Part shown: positions 28,211 to 36,369 of the stretch, piece by piece
Numbering within the stretch: position 1 is the first letter of the stretch
Layout of the letters: each line of letters starts with the position of its first letter
Origin: Arthrobacter agilis
Lineage (GTDB): Bacteria > Actinomycetota > Actinomycetes > Actinomycetales > Micrococcaceae
DNA length: 64,000 bases
Reading direction: 5' to 3'
Assembly (NCBI RefSeq): GCF_030816075.1
Contig: NZ_JAUSXO010000001.1
Span: forward strand, 868,001 to 932,000
Notes under the pieces: model-generated
The model's input: the letters and a program-made list of their open reading frames with translations, nothing else
Told to the model about the DNA's origin: nothing
Databases searched by the model: none
Translations under genes and position numbers: made by a program

Positions 28211-28956
28211 CGCAGGCTTCAGCAGAGACCACGCAGACCGATGTGACGGGGAAGAGCGCATCGTCGAGCCCGTTCTCCGGGTTCCGGCTCGGCAAGTCCC
28301 TCGTCGTCGCCATCGACGGCCCCTCCGGATCGGGCAAGTCGAGCGTGAGCCGTGAGGTCGCGCGGCGTCTCCGTGCCGCGTACCTCGACACCGGGGCGAT
28401 GTACCGGGCGGTCACGCTGCACTGCATCGCCACGGGCGTCGACCTGCACGACGGCGCGGCCGTGGAGGCCGCGGCACGGGACATCGAGCTCTTCATCAGC
28501 ACCAGCCCCGACCGCGAATCCGTGACCATCGCGGGCGACGACGTCACCGCCGCCATCCGCGAGCCGGGCGTCTCCTCCTCGGTGAGCGCCGTCGCCACGA
28601 CCATGGGGGCCCGCGCCGAACTCATCCGCCGCCAGCGCGCCCTGATCGCCGGTGCCGGCCACCGGATCGTCGCGGAAGGACGCGACATCACCACGGTCGT
28701 CGCCCCCGACGCCGAGGTGCGCATCCTCCTCACGGCCAGTGAGGAGGCGCGGCTGCGCCGGCGCGGGGACCAGCTCGGTGGCACGCAGACCGACGCCCAG
28801 CTCCGGCGCCAGGTCACGGAGCGGGACGCGAAGGACTCCGCCGTCGTGAACTTCCAGCAGGCGGCGGACGGCGTCGTCACCCTCGACTCCTCCGACCTCG
28901 ACTTCGAGCAGACCGTCTCGGCGGTCCTCGGCATCGTGCGCACCGTGGCGCACTAG
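28207..28956 (+). CDS. cmk: Cytidylate kinase
   Basis: A 249-residue (d)CMP kinase. The P-loop is [20 protein letters not shown], followed by [15 protein letters not shown], the [19 protein letters not shown] motif and the lid-region Arg residues in [14 protein letters not shown]. The first 30 residues are a poorly conserved Ser/Thr-rich lead. GTG start overlaps the tyrA stop (GTGA). The order rluB-(tyrA)-cmk-der is the usual actinobacterial one. Confidence 0.95.
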   Translation: MTQASAETTQTDVTGKSASSSPFSGFRLGKSLVVAIDGPSGSGKSSVSREVARRLRAAYLDTGAMYRAVTLHCIATGVDLHDGAAVEAAARDIELFISTSPDRESVTIAGDDVTAAIREPGVSSSVSAVATTMGARAELIRRQRALIAGAGHRIVAEGRDITTVVAPDAEVRILLTASEEARLRRRGDQLGGTQTDAQLRRQVTERDAKDSAVVNFQQAADGVVTLDSSDLDFEQTVSAVLGIVRTVAH

Positions 28957-29042
28957 CCGGACCAGCACCCTATCGACTCCGGGCCCCGCGCCCACCAGGC
29001 CCACCGTCGGGAGACGGTGAACACCAACCGAAGGACAGAACA

Positions 29043-30593
29043 ATGAGCGAGAACCTTTCGCCGGACGCACCCGACAACGCAGCAGGGGAGGACTACGAGC
29101 CCACGGGCGAGGACCAGGTCACCGAGCTGCTGGAGACCCTCGACGACACCGAGGCCGAGCAGCGCGCCGCCTCCCTGCGCGCCGGCCTCGAGGACTACGA
29201 GCTCGACGAGGAGGACGCCGCGCTCCTCGCCCGGCAGGACGAGGACTTCGACGAGGAGACCGAAGGCCGCCTCAACCCGGTGCTCGCGATCGTCGGCCGC
29301 CCCAACGTCGGCAAGTCCACGCTCGTGAACAGGATCCTCGGCCGCCGCGAGGCCGTCGTCGAGGACACCCCCGGCGTGACCCGTGACCGGGTCTCCTACC
29401 CCGCCCAGTGGTCGGGCCGGAACTTCACCCTGGTGGACACCGGTGGCTGGGAGCAGGACGCGAAGGGCATCGCCGCGCGCGTGGCCGACCAGGCGGAGAT
29501 CGCGGTCGACATGGCCGACGCCGTGCTGCTCGTCGTCGATGCCACCGTCGGTGCCACCGCGACCGACGAGGCCGTCGTGCGCATGCTGCGCCGCAAGAAG
29601 AAGCCCGTCATCCTCGTGGCCAACAAGGTCGACGACATCCAGAACGAGGCCGACGCCTCCGTGCTGTGGGGCCTCGGGTTCGGACAGCCCTGGCCGGTGT
29701 CCGCCCTGCACGGGCGGGGCACGGCCGACATGCTGGACCAGGTCAACGAGATCCTTCCGGAGTTCTCGGAGCACGGCGGGATCGAGCGGTCCGGCGGCCC
29801 GCGCCGCATCGCGCTCATCGGGCGACCGAACGTGGGCAAGTCCTCCCTCCTGAACAAGCTCGCCGGGTCCGACCGGGTGGTCGTCGATCCGCTGGCCGGC
29901 ACCACGCGCGACCCGGTGGACGAGATGATCGAGCTGGGCGGGCGCACCTGGCGCTTCGTCGACACGGCGGGTATCCGGCGGCGCGTGCACATGCAGCAGG
30001 GCGCCGACTTCTACGCCTCGCTGCGCACCCAGTCCGCCCTCGAGAAGGCGGAGGTCGCCGTCGTGCTCCTCGCCGTCGACGAGGTGCTCAGCGAGCAGGA
30101 CATCCGCATCCTGAACATGGCCATCGAGTCCGGCCGCGCGATCGTGCTGGCCTTCAACAAGTGGGACCTCCTCGACGAGGAGCGCCGCCGCTATCTCGAG
30201 CGTGAGATCGAGCAGGACCTGGCGCACGTCGACTGGGCGCCGCGGGTCAACATCTCGGCGCTGACCGGGTGGCACAAGGACCGGCTGGTCCCCGCGCTCG
30301 ACGTCGCGCTCGAGTCCTGGGACCGGCGTATCCCCACGGGCCGTCTCAACGCGTTCCTCGGCGAGCTCGTCGCCGCCCACCCGCACCCGGTGCGCGGCGG
30401 CAAGCAGCCCCGCATCCTCTTCGGCACGCAGGCCTCGAGCCGTCCGCCGAAGTTCGTCCTGTTCACCACGGGGTTCCTCGACCCGGGCTACCGCCGCTTC
30501 ATCACGCGCCGCCTGCGCGAGACGTTCGGCTTCGAAGGCACGCCCATCGAGGTCAGCATGCGCGTCCGCGAGAAGCGGAGCCGCAAGCGCTGA
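29043..30593 (+). CDS. der: Ribosome-assembly GTPase Der (EngA)
   Basis: A 516-residue protein with two tandem GTPase domains and a KH-like C-terminal domain. First domain: [20 protein letters not shown], then [16 protein letters not shown] and NKVD. Second domain: [20 protein letters not shown], then [20 protein letters not shown] and NKWD. The end has [19 protein letters not shown] and [16 protein letters not shown]. The first 75 residues are a highly acidic extension common in actinobacterial Der. GAAGGA precedes the ATG. It functions in 50S subunit maturation. Confidence 0.96.
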   Translation: MSENLSPDAPDNAAGEDYEPTGEDQVTELLETLDDTEAEQRAASLRAGLEDYELDEEDAALLARQDEDFDEETEGRLNPVLAIVGRPNVGKSTLVNRILGRREAVVEDTPGVTRDRVSYPAQWSGRNFTLVDTGGWEQDAKGIAARVADQAEIAVDMADAVLLVVDATVGATATDEAVVRMLRRKKKPVILVANKVDDIQNEADASVLWGLGFGQPWPVSALHGRGTADMLDQVNEILPEFSEHGGIERSGGPRRIALIGRPNVGKSSLLNKLAGSDRVVVDPLAGTTRDPVDEMIELGGRTWRFVDTAGIRRRVHMQQGADFYASLRTQSALEKAEVAVVLLAVDEVLSEQDIRILNMAIESGRAIVLAFNKWDLLDEERRRYLEREIEQDLAHVDWAPRVNISALTGWHKDRLVPALDVALESWDRRIPTGRLNAFLGELVAAHPHPVRGGKQPRILFGTQASSRPPKFVLFTTGFLDPGYRRFITRRLRETFGFEGTPIEVSMRVREKRSRKR

Positions 30594-30670
30594 CCCCTCT
30601 CCGGTGTGCGGAGCCGCCCGGGAAATGCTGTATTGTTATCCGAGTGGTTTGGCCTGCTGGACAGGCCGAT

Positions 30671-30744
<74 letters not shown>

Positions 30745-30760
30745 CAGATGAAGTAGCAGG

Positions 30761-31102
30761 TCAGAGGCCGTTCTCGGAGAAATCCGGGAGCGGCCTCTGC
30801 CGTTTGGTCCGCCTGGTGGAGCAGCGCGTGCAGCAACGCGGAGACGTTCGGTTCAAAAGCTGATTGCCCCCGACAGTTCGCCGAGAGCAGCGGGCGCTAT
30901 CGTCCGACGTGTGTCCGTGGCTGTCGCCGGTCATGCTCGCGGACGAGTGTCCCAGCGGGTCGAGAACTTCCGTGAAGTCCACACCGGCCTCCGGCATGGC
31001 CGTTGCCGCGGAGTGTCGGGGTGAGTGAACGCCGACGTCGTCGAGTCCGGCGCGTCCGGCGCCAGGTACGGCGGTAGCCGGTCGGGCCCCTTCGCCGGCC
31101 GG
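30761..31102 (-). pseudogene. Remnant of a tyrosine recombinase (integrase), C-terminal end only
   Basis: On the minus strand the open frame below a TAG at 31103-31105 reads GLDDVGVHSPRHSAATAMPE, then AGVDFTEVLDPLGHSSASMT and GDSHGHTSDD. This matches the end of an actinobacterial phage-type integrase: box II His-x-x-Arg (HSPRHS), the conserved LGHSS His, and the region that should hold the nucleophile Tyr. There the codon is CAC (30917-30919), giving His in place of Tyr. The N-terminal three quarters are missing. It cannot be active. It points toward tRNA-Pro, as integrase genes at tRNA sites usually do. Confidence 0.75.
30762..30799. terminator. Hairpin terminator after tRNA-Pro
   Basis: CAGAGGCCG and CGGCCTCTG form a 9-bp stem, extended by seven further pairs (some G-U) to a 16-bp stem with the loop AGAAAT. 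It ends transcription of tRNA-Pro and may serve the integrase remnant from the other side. It is probably part of the former mobile element. Confidence 0.7.
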
Positions 31103-31109
31103 CTACCCC

Positions 31110-31784
31110 TCACTCCCGGCGCAGGGAGGCGAGCATCTCCGGGGTTGTGATCAGGACGCACGGTGACGACCTCTCGGCCTGGATGATCAGGGCGACCAGG
31201 TGTTGCCCGCTATCCGTCAGCTCGGCGACCCATCGGGCACCTTGCTCGGTGGCGTAGCCGAACGTGCGGGCCGGCCAGCCCGTCGTGAGTGCGACGGCGT
31301 GCGGGTCGTGCTCGTTGTCCGGCTCCCGGAGGATGCCCACGGTCTGCCCGGTGCGGAACGTGAAGGGTCGGGCGGGGTTCTCGTAGTAGCTCGTACCGAC
31401 CGCGCGGAAGGCGAAGATGTGGAAGTGACGAAGTGCCGGCGTGTTGTAGTCGATGAGCCGGCCGTCCGGTGCGGCGAGGTCGAGGCCGTTGCCGGATCGG
31501 ACGAGGCGCAGCGGGAGGCGGCCGTCCTCGCCAGGGACGAGCAGGGCGTCGGCTTCCTCGGCCGACATGTAGCCGGCCCGGTTTCCGCGCACCGTCTGGC
31601 CCTGTGCGTCCGCTCGCCGCTCCTCCGCTGCAGAGCGGGCCGCAACGGCGGAATCCTGCTCTCGCCGGGTGTCGAAGTCCGCGGCGTCCAGACGCATGGA
31701 AGCCGGCACCGCCTCGTTGGCCTGCTGAAATGCGTCAGCCTTCGCTTCGCGATATGACGCCTTGACCCTGTCCCATATCCCCAT
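31110..31784 (-). CDS. HIRAN-domain protein
   Basis: A 224-residue soluble protein. The first 75 residues are helical and charged, rich in Ala, Glu and Arg. The C-terminal half resembles a HIRAN domain: FRAVGTSYYENPARPF, then TGQTVGILREPDNEHDPHAV and ARTFGYATEQGARWVAEL. HIRAN domains bind 3' ends of single-stranded DNA and are found fused to helicases or alone in phage and island genes. Here it stands alone between an integrase remnant and an attR-like repeat, so it is probably surviving cargo of the integrated element. The exact function is unknown. Confidence 0.75.
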   Translation of the reverse strand: MGIWDRVKASYREAKADAFQQANEAVPASMRLDAADFDTRREQDSAVAARSAAEERRADAQGQTVRGNRAGYMSAEEADALLVPGEDGRLPLRLVRSGNGLDLAAPDGRLIDYNTPALRHFHIFAFRAVGTSYYENPARPFTFRTGQTVGILREPDNEHDPHAVALTTGWPARTFGYATEQGARWVAELTDSGQHLVALIIQAERSSPCVLITTPEMLASLRRE

Positions 31785-32016
31785 GCCGCGACTCTATCGG
31801 GCGCACTGCGCCGGTAGGGAAGGGGCTTCACATCCCCAGGTCTTGCGGCGGCGGCCCTGAGCTGCCGGTAGAGGTCCGTCCCCTCCGAGGGAACGGGCGG
31901 GATCGTGCGAGCGCGCGCGAGGAGTGGTCCGACGAGCTTCCGCGAGTGACCGCCGGTGTCTCGACTTCCTTCGCTGCCGCGGTTCTGGTCGTCGGCCGTG
32001 GACGCGCTGCCGGAGT
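31785..32016. other. Non-coding remainder of the tRNA-Pro island
   Basis: About 230 bases between the HIRAN gene and the second att repeat. Open frames here have no ribosome sites and unconvincing composition. I see no gene. Confidence 0.5.
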
Positions 32017-32057
32017 CTGGGGGTCGAGGGGGCGCAGGTTCACATCCTGTCATTCCG
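32017..32057 (+). repeat. attR-like partial copy of tRNA-Pro
   Basis: Matches tRNA-Pro positions 30703-30743 with four substitutions and no indels. The 5' half of a tRNA is not recognisable in front, so it is not a second tRNA gene. It marks the far edge of the element: 1.3 kb lies between the repeats. Confidence 0.75.
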
Positions 32058-32063
32058 CCACGG

Positions 32064-32105
32064 CAGGCCCGTTCCCACCGGCGATACACCGGCGGGGACG
32101 GGCCT
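32064..32105 (+). terminator. Hairpin after the att repeat, possibly the original tRNA-Pro terminator
   Basis: AGGCCCGT pairs with ACGGGCCT, and the stem continues inward through TCCC-A-CCGG against CCGG-C-GGGG with one mismatch. TTTCG follows. Its place right behind the attR-like copy is where the terminator of the unoccupied tRNA gene would have been. Confidence 0.65.
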
Positions 32106-32183
32106 TTCGCATTCCCGGGACAGGGGTGTCCCGGTGCCGCCCGGACCGGGTGAGAGGCGCGTCACGGCCCCGCCGCTTATGCC

Positions 32184-32189
32184 TATACT
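32184..32189 (+). promoter_or_regulatory. -10 element for gcvH
   Basis: TATACT, a near-perfect -10 hexamer and rare in DNA this GC-rich, lies 62 bases before the gcvH ATG. No good -35 is present at 16-18 bases. Confidence 0.5.
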
Positions 32190-32251
32190 CGACCAGTACC
32201 CGTACCGGACGGCCCTGCGCCGCCGACGATCGCGCGTTCCGAAAGGCAACC

Positions 32252-32638
32252 ATGAGCAACATCCCCGATGGCCTGTACTACACCGCGGAGCACGAGTGGG
32301 TCAGCGAGCCCGCCGTCGACGGCACGGTCCGCGTCGGCATCACCGACTTCGCCCAGGACGCCCTCGGCGACGTGGTCTACGTGCAGATGCCCGAGGAGGG
32401 TGCGGACGTCACCGGTGCCGACGTCATCGGCGAGGTCGAGTCCACCAAGAGCGTCAGCGACATCTACGCACCCGTCACCGGGCAGATCGTCGCCCGCAAC
32501 GAGGCGCTCGACGACGATCCCTCGCTCATCAATTCCGACCCCTACGGCGAGGGCTGGCTGCTCGAGATCAAGGTGTCCGACCCGTCCGTCGTGCAGGGGC
32601 TGCTGAGTTCAGCGGACTACTCCCAGCAGGTAGGCTAG
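32252..32638 (+). CDS. gcvH: Glycine cleavage system H protein
   Basis: A 128-residue lipoyl carrier protein. The lipoylated lysine is Lys66 in GEVESTKSVSDIYAPV. YTAEHEWV, VGITDFAQDALGDVVYV and NSDPYGEGWLLEIK are diagnostic. GAAAGG precedes the ATG. The other glycine cleavage genes (gcvT, gcvP) are not in the window. Instead it leads the garA-ftsR-BFN-merR block, as in Rv1826-Rv1830. Confidence 0.97.
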   Translation: MSNIPDGLYYTAEHEWVSEPAVDGTVRVGITDFAQDALGDVVYVQMPEEGADVTGADVIGEVESTKSVSDIYAPVTGQIVARNEALDDDPSLINSDPYGEGWLLEIKVSDPSVVQGLLSSADYSQQVG

Positions 32639-32709
32639 TCCTACCGGCAGCGGGGGTGGCGCGGATCGCAGTCGCTCCGTCGCGCCGCGCAGTAGGGGAG
32701 GAAAGTCCG

Positions 32710-33201
32710 ATGGTGTCCAACGTGAATACTGGCGTGAATGGAGAAGAGCCGCACATGACGTCTCCTGAGACAACGACGATCGGGCTGCCGCCGCAGGCGG
32801 CGATGAGCGACCTGGAGCGTCACCTGACGCGCGAGGAGCAGGCGTCCGTCGCCGCGCTCCCGGCAGGTTCCGCGCTGCTGATCGCCCACTCGGGTCCGAA
32901 CGCCGGGGCGCGTTTCCTCCTCGACGAGGACGTCACGAAGGCCGGACGCCACCCCAACGCCGACATCTTCCTGGACGACGTGACGGTGTCACGCCAGCAC
33001 GCGGAGTTCCGTCGGACGGCGAACGGGTTCATGGTCGTGGACACGCGCAGCCTCAACGGCACCTACGTGAACAACGACCGCGTGGACAGCGTCACGCTGC
33101 GCAACGGCAACGAGGTGCAGATCGGCAAGTTCCGTCTCACCTTCTACGCGGCCCGCACCGTCCCCGGCCAGGACACCCAGCACACCACAGCACAGGCCTA
33201 G
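32710..33201 (+). CDS. garA: FHA-domain regulator GarA (OdhI homologue)
   Basis: A 163-residue phospho-dependent regulator. The N-terminal phosphorylation motif PETTTIGLP (Thr21-Thr23) matches the ETT site that PknB or PknG phosphorylates in GarA and OdhI. The FHA domain follows (SALLIAHSGPNAGARFLLDE, AGRHPNADIFLDDVTVSRQH, then SLNGTYVNN). Unphosphorylated GarA inhibits 2-oxoglutarate dehydrogenase and glutamate dehydrogenase in relatives. Phosphorylation turns it inward and relieves inhibition. GGAGGAAA lies before ATG 32710. An internal ATG at codon 16 is also possible. Confidence 0.94.
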   Translation: MVSNVNTGVNGEEPHMTSPETTTIGLPPQAAMSDLERHLTREEQASVAALPAGSALLIAHSGPNAGARFLLDEDVTKAGRHPNADIFLDDVTVSRQHAEFRRTANGFMVVDTRSLNGTYVNNDRVDSVTLRNGNEVQIGKFRLTFYAARTVPGQDTQHTTAQA

Positions 33202-33209
33202 TCCGGTTC

Positions 33210-33956
33210 ATGCCTGCCTCCCACCCCGCCCGCCGTACGGCCGGCGTCGCTCCAGGTCCTCCCTCCGGTGTCCTGAACATCGGTGAGGTCCTGCGCGAGC
33301 TGGCGGAGGAGTTCCCCCAGGTCACGGCGTCGAAGATCCGTTTCCTCGAGGAGAAGGGCCTGATCTCGCCGCAGCGCACGCGTGCCGGGTACCGCAAGTA
33401 CGCGGCGCACGACGTCGAGCGCCTGCGCTTCGTCCTGGCCCTGCAGCGCGACCAGTACCTGCCCCTGAAGGTCATCAAGGACTACGTCGACGCCATCGAC
33501 CGCGGTGAGCGTCCCGCCTCCCTGCCGGGCGGCATGACCCTCGCGCCCCGCGTCGTCTCGGACCAGCTCTCGCGCGAACTGAGTGCCCACGGCCGCCGCC
33601 TCACCGCGGAGACCCTCGCAGCGGAGGCCGGGGCGCCGCGCCGGCTCGTCGACGACCTCGTGAGCTTCGGGCTCATCACCGCCGTCGACAACCGGTTCGA
33701 CGAGCACGCCCTCAAGATCACCAAGGCCTGCGTCCAGCTGGAGGGACACGGGATCGAACCGCGTCACCTGCGGCCCTTCCGTGCCGCGGCCGACCGTGAG
33801 CTAGGGCTCGTCGAACGCGTCGTCGCCCCGGTGGCGTCCCGCAAGGACGTCGCCTCGAAGGCGCGGGCGGCGGAGACCGCACGGGAGATCAGCGAATTGT
33901 GCCTGGGCCTCCACAGCGCCCTCGTCCACAGCCACATCGCCCGAATGGACAGTTAG
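33210..33956 (+). CDS. ftsR: MerR-family regulator FtsR (Rv1828 homologue)
   Basis: A 248-residue MerR-type protein. The N-terminal DNA-binding domain reads LNIGEVLRELAEEFPQVTAS then KIRFLEEKGLISPQRTRAGY and RKYAAHDVERLRFVL. A second winged-helix-like region (RELSAHGRRLTAETLAAEAG) follows. In Corynebacterium the orthologue FtsR activates ftsZ, which fits the genus-wide linkage of this block. It is eight bases from the garA stop and ten bases from the next gene. Confidence 0.9.
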   Translation: MPASHPARRTAGVAPGPPSGVLNIGEVLRELAEEFPQVTASKIRFLEEKGLISPQRTRAGYRKYAAHDVERLRFVLALQRDQYLPLKVIKDYVDAIDRGERPASLPGGMTLAPRVVSDQLSRELSAHGRRLTAETLAAEAGAPRRLVDDLVSFGLITAVDNRFDEHALKITKACVQLEGHGIEPRHLRPFRAAADRELGLVERVVAPVASRKDVASKARAAETAREISELCLGLHSALVHSHIARMDS

Positions 33957-33966
33957 GCGGCTTCCC

Positions 33967-34470
33967 GTGATCGAAGTAGAAGTGGTCGGCGTCCGGATCG
34001 AGCTGCCGTCCAACCAGCCGCTGGTCCTCCTGCGGGAAACCGCGGGGGAGCGGCACCTGCCGATCTGGATCGGAGCGCCCGAGGCCAGCGCCATCGCGTT
34101 CGTGCAGCAGGGCATCGTGCCGCCGCGCCCCATGACGCATGACCTCCTGGTCGACGTCGTGGCAGCGGCCGGCAAGGAGATCACCGAGGTGCGCATCACC
34201 TCGGTGGAGGACACCGTCTACCACGCCCAACTGGTGTTCAGCGACGGCGTGACCGTGAGTTCACGGGCCTCCGACGCCCTGGCAGTCGCCCTGCGCGTCC
34301 CGTGCCCCATCTACTGCGCCGACGAGGTCCTGGCCGTCGCGGGCGTGGAGATCGCGGATGCGGACGCCGACGACACGGAGCAGGGCGACACGGAGGAGAC
34401 GGCCGAGAAGGAGGTCCTCCAGTTCCGGGAGTTCCTCGCCGACGTCGAACCGGAGGACTTCGAGCGCTGA
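33967..34470 (+). CDS. Bifunctional nuclease family protein (DUF151)
   Basis: A 167-residue protein of the BFN/DUF151 family: VVGVRIELPSNQPLVLLRET, LPIWIGAPEASAIAF, PRPMTHDLLVDVV and SSRASDALAVALRVPCPIYC. Plant and Thermotoga members have been studied as nucleases. The role in actinobacteria is unclear. The last 40 residues are an acidic tail. GTG start. Same position as Rv1829. Confidence 0.92.
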   Translation: MIEVEVVGVRIELPSNQPLVLLRETAGERHLPIWIGAPEASAIAFVQQGIVPPRPMTHDLLVDVVAAAGKEITEVRITSVEDTVYHAQLVFSDGVTVSSRASDALAVALRVPCPIYCADEVLAVAGVEIADADADDTEQGDTEETAEKEVLQFREFLADVEPEDFER

Positions 34471-34537
34471 GTCCGGGCTGTCCGCCGCTTGGGTGGCGAG
34501 CCGTGCACGACACGCCGACCGTTGCAGCCCAACCTCT

Positions 34538-34566
34538 TTGACCTCGACCCTCCCGGGATCTAACGT
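34538..34566 (+). promoter_or_regulatory. Sigma-A type promoter for the second MerR gene
   Basis: TTGACC (34538-34543) and TAACGT (34561-34566) are separated by exactly 17 bases. Transcription would start near 34573, leaving about 105 bases of leader before the GTG at 34680. Confidence 0.7.
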
Positions 34567-34679
34567 CGAAGAATACAGTTCCCGTTGCGTGTGTGGGGGG
34601 CTCGGGGCACACTTGAGTGCACATCCTGAGGTTCCGCCTGATGAGCAAACTCCCCGGGAACCCTACGAGGAGGCAGCAC

Positions 34680-35267
34680 GTGAGTCCGAAGGGTGACGCC
34701 GGCAAGGCAACCAGCCCGGCAGGCGCTGGTGTCCCAGCAAGCGCCCAGGGCTTACTGTTCACGGAAGACCTCCCCGTCCTCGACGAGGACGCCGGATACC
34801 GCGGCCCCACGGCCTGCAAGGCCGCCGGCATCACGTACCGCCAACTCGACTACTGGGCCCGCACCGGTCTCGTGGAGCCCGCCGTCCGCGGCGCCTCCGG
34901 GTCCGGCACGCACCGCCTGTACGGATTCCGCGACATCCTCGTCCTCAAGGTCGTCAAGCGCCTCCTGGACACCGGGGTCTCGCTCCAGCAGATCCGCAGC
35001 GCCGTCGAGCACCTCCGCGAGCGGGGCGTCGAGGACCTTGCACAGATCACCCTCATGAGCGACGGCGCGAGCGTCTACGAGTGCACCTCGGCCGACGAGG
35101 TCATCGACCTCGTCCAGGGCGGGCAGGGCGTCTTCGGGATCGCCGTCGGCCGTGTCTGGCGGGAGGTCGAAGGAAGCCTCGCGGCCCTGCCGAGCGAGCA
35201 CGCCACCGACCAGGACTTCCCCGGCGACGAGCTCAGCAAGCGCCGGGCCACCCGCAAGATCAGCTAG
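34680..35267 (+). CDS. MerR-family regulator (Rv1830 homologue)
   Basis: A 195-residue regulator with a MerR-type DNA-binding domain beginning near residue 40: GPTACKAAGITYRQLDYWAR, TGLVEPAVRGASGSGTHRLY, then FRDILVLKVVKRLLDTGVSL and QQIRSAVEHLRERGVEDL. The C-terminal part is short and ends basic. GTG 34680 is chosen because GAGGAGG lies six bases upstream; ATG 34641 is an in-frame alternative. It has its own promoter although it sits in the gcvH-garA-ftsR series. Targets unknown; the Rv1830 homologue has been linked to growth control. Confidence 0.9.
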   Translation: MSPKGDAGKATSPAGAGVPASAQGLLFTEDLPVLDEDAGYRGPTACKAAGITYRQLDYWARTGLVEPAVRGASGSGTHRLYGFRDILVLKVVKRLLDTGVSLQQIRSAVEHLRERGVEDLAQITLMSDGASVYECTSADEVIDLVQGGQGVFGIAVGRVWREVEGSLAALPSEHATDQDFPGDELSKRRATRKIS

Positions 35268-35315
35268 CCCGGCGAGGGACCACCCGCCCGGTCGCATACC
35301 GTGGCGGGACCGGCG

Positions 35316-36140
35316 TCAGCGCCGCGCGGCGCGGCTTCGCATCCTGCCCGAATCCGTCACACTCCTGAGCAGTTCGTCGAAGTACGCCGAGGCCTGCTGC
35401 GCGGGTTCGCCGGGCCAGTGATGTACGGAGTACGCGGCGCCCTGGATCTGCTGCCAGTTGGCCTGCTCCGGGATGGCGGGGCTCAGCAGCAGGTCCCCGA
35501 ACATCTGCCGCATCTCGTTCAGGCGGAACGAGTGCTCGTTGGAGGTCGACCGGACGCGGTTCGCCACGATGCCTGCTGTCTGCAGGTCGGGCGCGAACTC
35601 CTGGCGGAACAGCTCGAGCGCACGCATGGTCCGCTCCGTCCCCGCCACGGAGAAGAGGCTGGGCTCCGCGACGAGCAGCACCCTGTTGCTCGCGGTCCAG
35701 GCCATCCGCGTCAGCCCGTTGAGTGACGGCGGGCAGTCGATCAGCACGAGGCTGTACCCCTCGACGCGGGACAGCAGGCGGGACAGCCGCTGCTGGTCGC
35801 GGCGCCCGAGGTCCGGCCTGTCGTAGATCCCGGAGTACGCGGAGCCCATGGCGACGTCGAGCGTGGAGGCGCGGGCAGCCGGGTTCTTCACCGCGGTGGC
35901 CACCCAGCCGCTCGGGACGATGTTCGCCGCGAGATCGCCGCGCCGCGCATTCTTCAGCAGGCGGCCGACGTCGGTCTGGCCGGTCGCGCGCACGCCGAGG
36001 CCGGTGGTCGCGTCCGCGTGGGGGTCGAGGTCGACGACGAGCGTGCGGATACCCGCTGCCAGTGCGGCCGAGGCCAGCCCCAGGGTGACCGACGTCTTGC
36101 CCACGCCGCCTTTGAGGCTGCTGATGCTCACTACCTGCAC
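35316..36140 (-). CDS. Orphan ParA/MinD-like ATPase
   Basis: A 274-residue ParA-superfamily protein without a ParB partner nearby. Deviant Walker A: ISSLKGGVGKTSVTLGLASA. Switch I: LVVDLDPHADATTGLG. Walker B/switch II: YSLVLIDCPPSLNGLTRMAW. It has the ParA rather than MinD ending (no amphipathic membrane helix). GTG 36140 has AGAGG eight bases upstream. It is divergent from pyc by 229 bases and convergent with the MerR gene. A role in cell-pole or chromosome positioning is possible, but nothing here shows the cargo. Confidence 0.85.
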   Translation of the reverse strand: MQVVSISSLKGGVGKTSVTLGLASAALAAGIRTLVVDLDPHADATTGLGVRATGQTDVGRLLKNARRGDLAANIVPSGWVATAVKNPAARASTLDVAMGSAYSGIYDRPDLGRRDQQRLSRLLSRVEGYSLVLIDCPPSLNGLTRMAWTASNRVLLVAEPSLFSVAGTERTMRALELFRQEFAPDLQTAGIVANRVRSTSNEHSFRLNEMRQMFGDLLLSPAIPEQANWQQIQGAAYSVHHWPGEPAQQASAYFDELLRSVTDSGRMRSRAARR

Positions 36141-36297
36141 GTGTTGAACCTCTACCTAACTCTGGCTGCCGCCGGGACGCGCGGCTGTCCGATTGATCCC
36201 CGACCCATCATAGGGCGAGGCGACCATCCGCCCCGGACGGGCCGGCCGCACCCGCCCGGGGTCCGGGCGGGCGCCCGTCCCGGCCGTGCGCGGGCCA

Positions 36298-36325
36298 TGG
36301 ACGAAAAGGGCCCGCCGGGTAGGAT
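36298..36325 (+). promoter_or_regulatory. Candidate pyc promoter
   Basis: TGGACG (36298-36303), a 16-base spacer and TAGGAT (36320-36325) lie 45 bases before the pyc ATG. The -35 matches the consensus at four of six positions. Confidence 0.5.
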
Positions 36326-36369
36326 CAGTCCAGCGTGCAGGACCCGACCCGCAAGGATGCAGGAGTGCG

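Noticed and set aside
32017..32057. A second tRNA-Pro gene
   Set aside because: Only the part from the anticodon loop to the 3' end is present, with substitutions in the T loop and acceptor. No matching 5' half is found.
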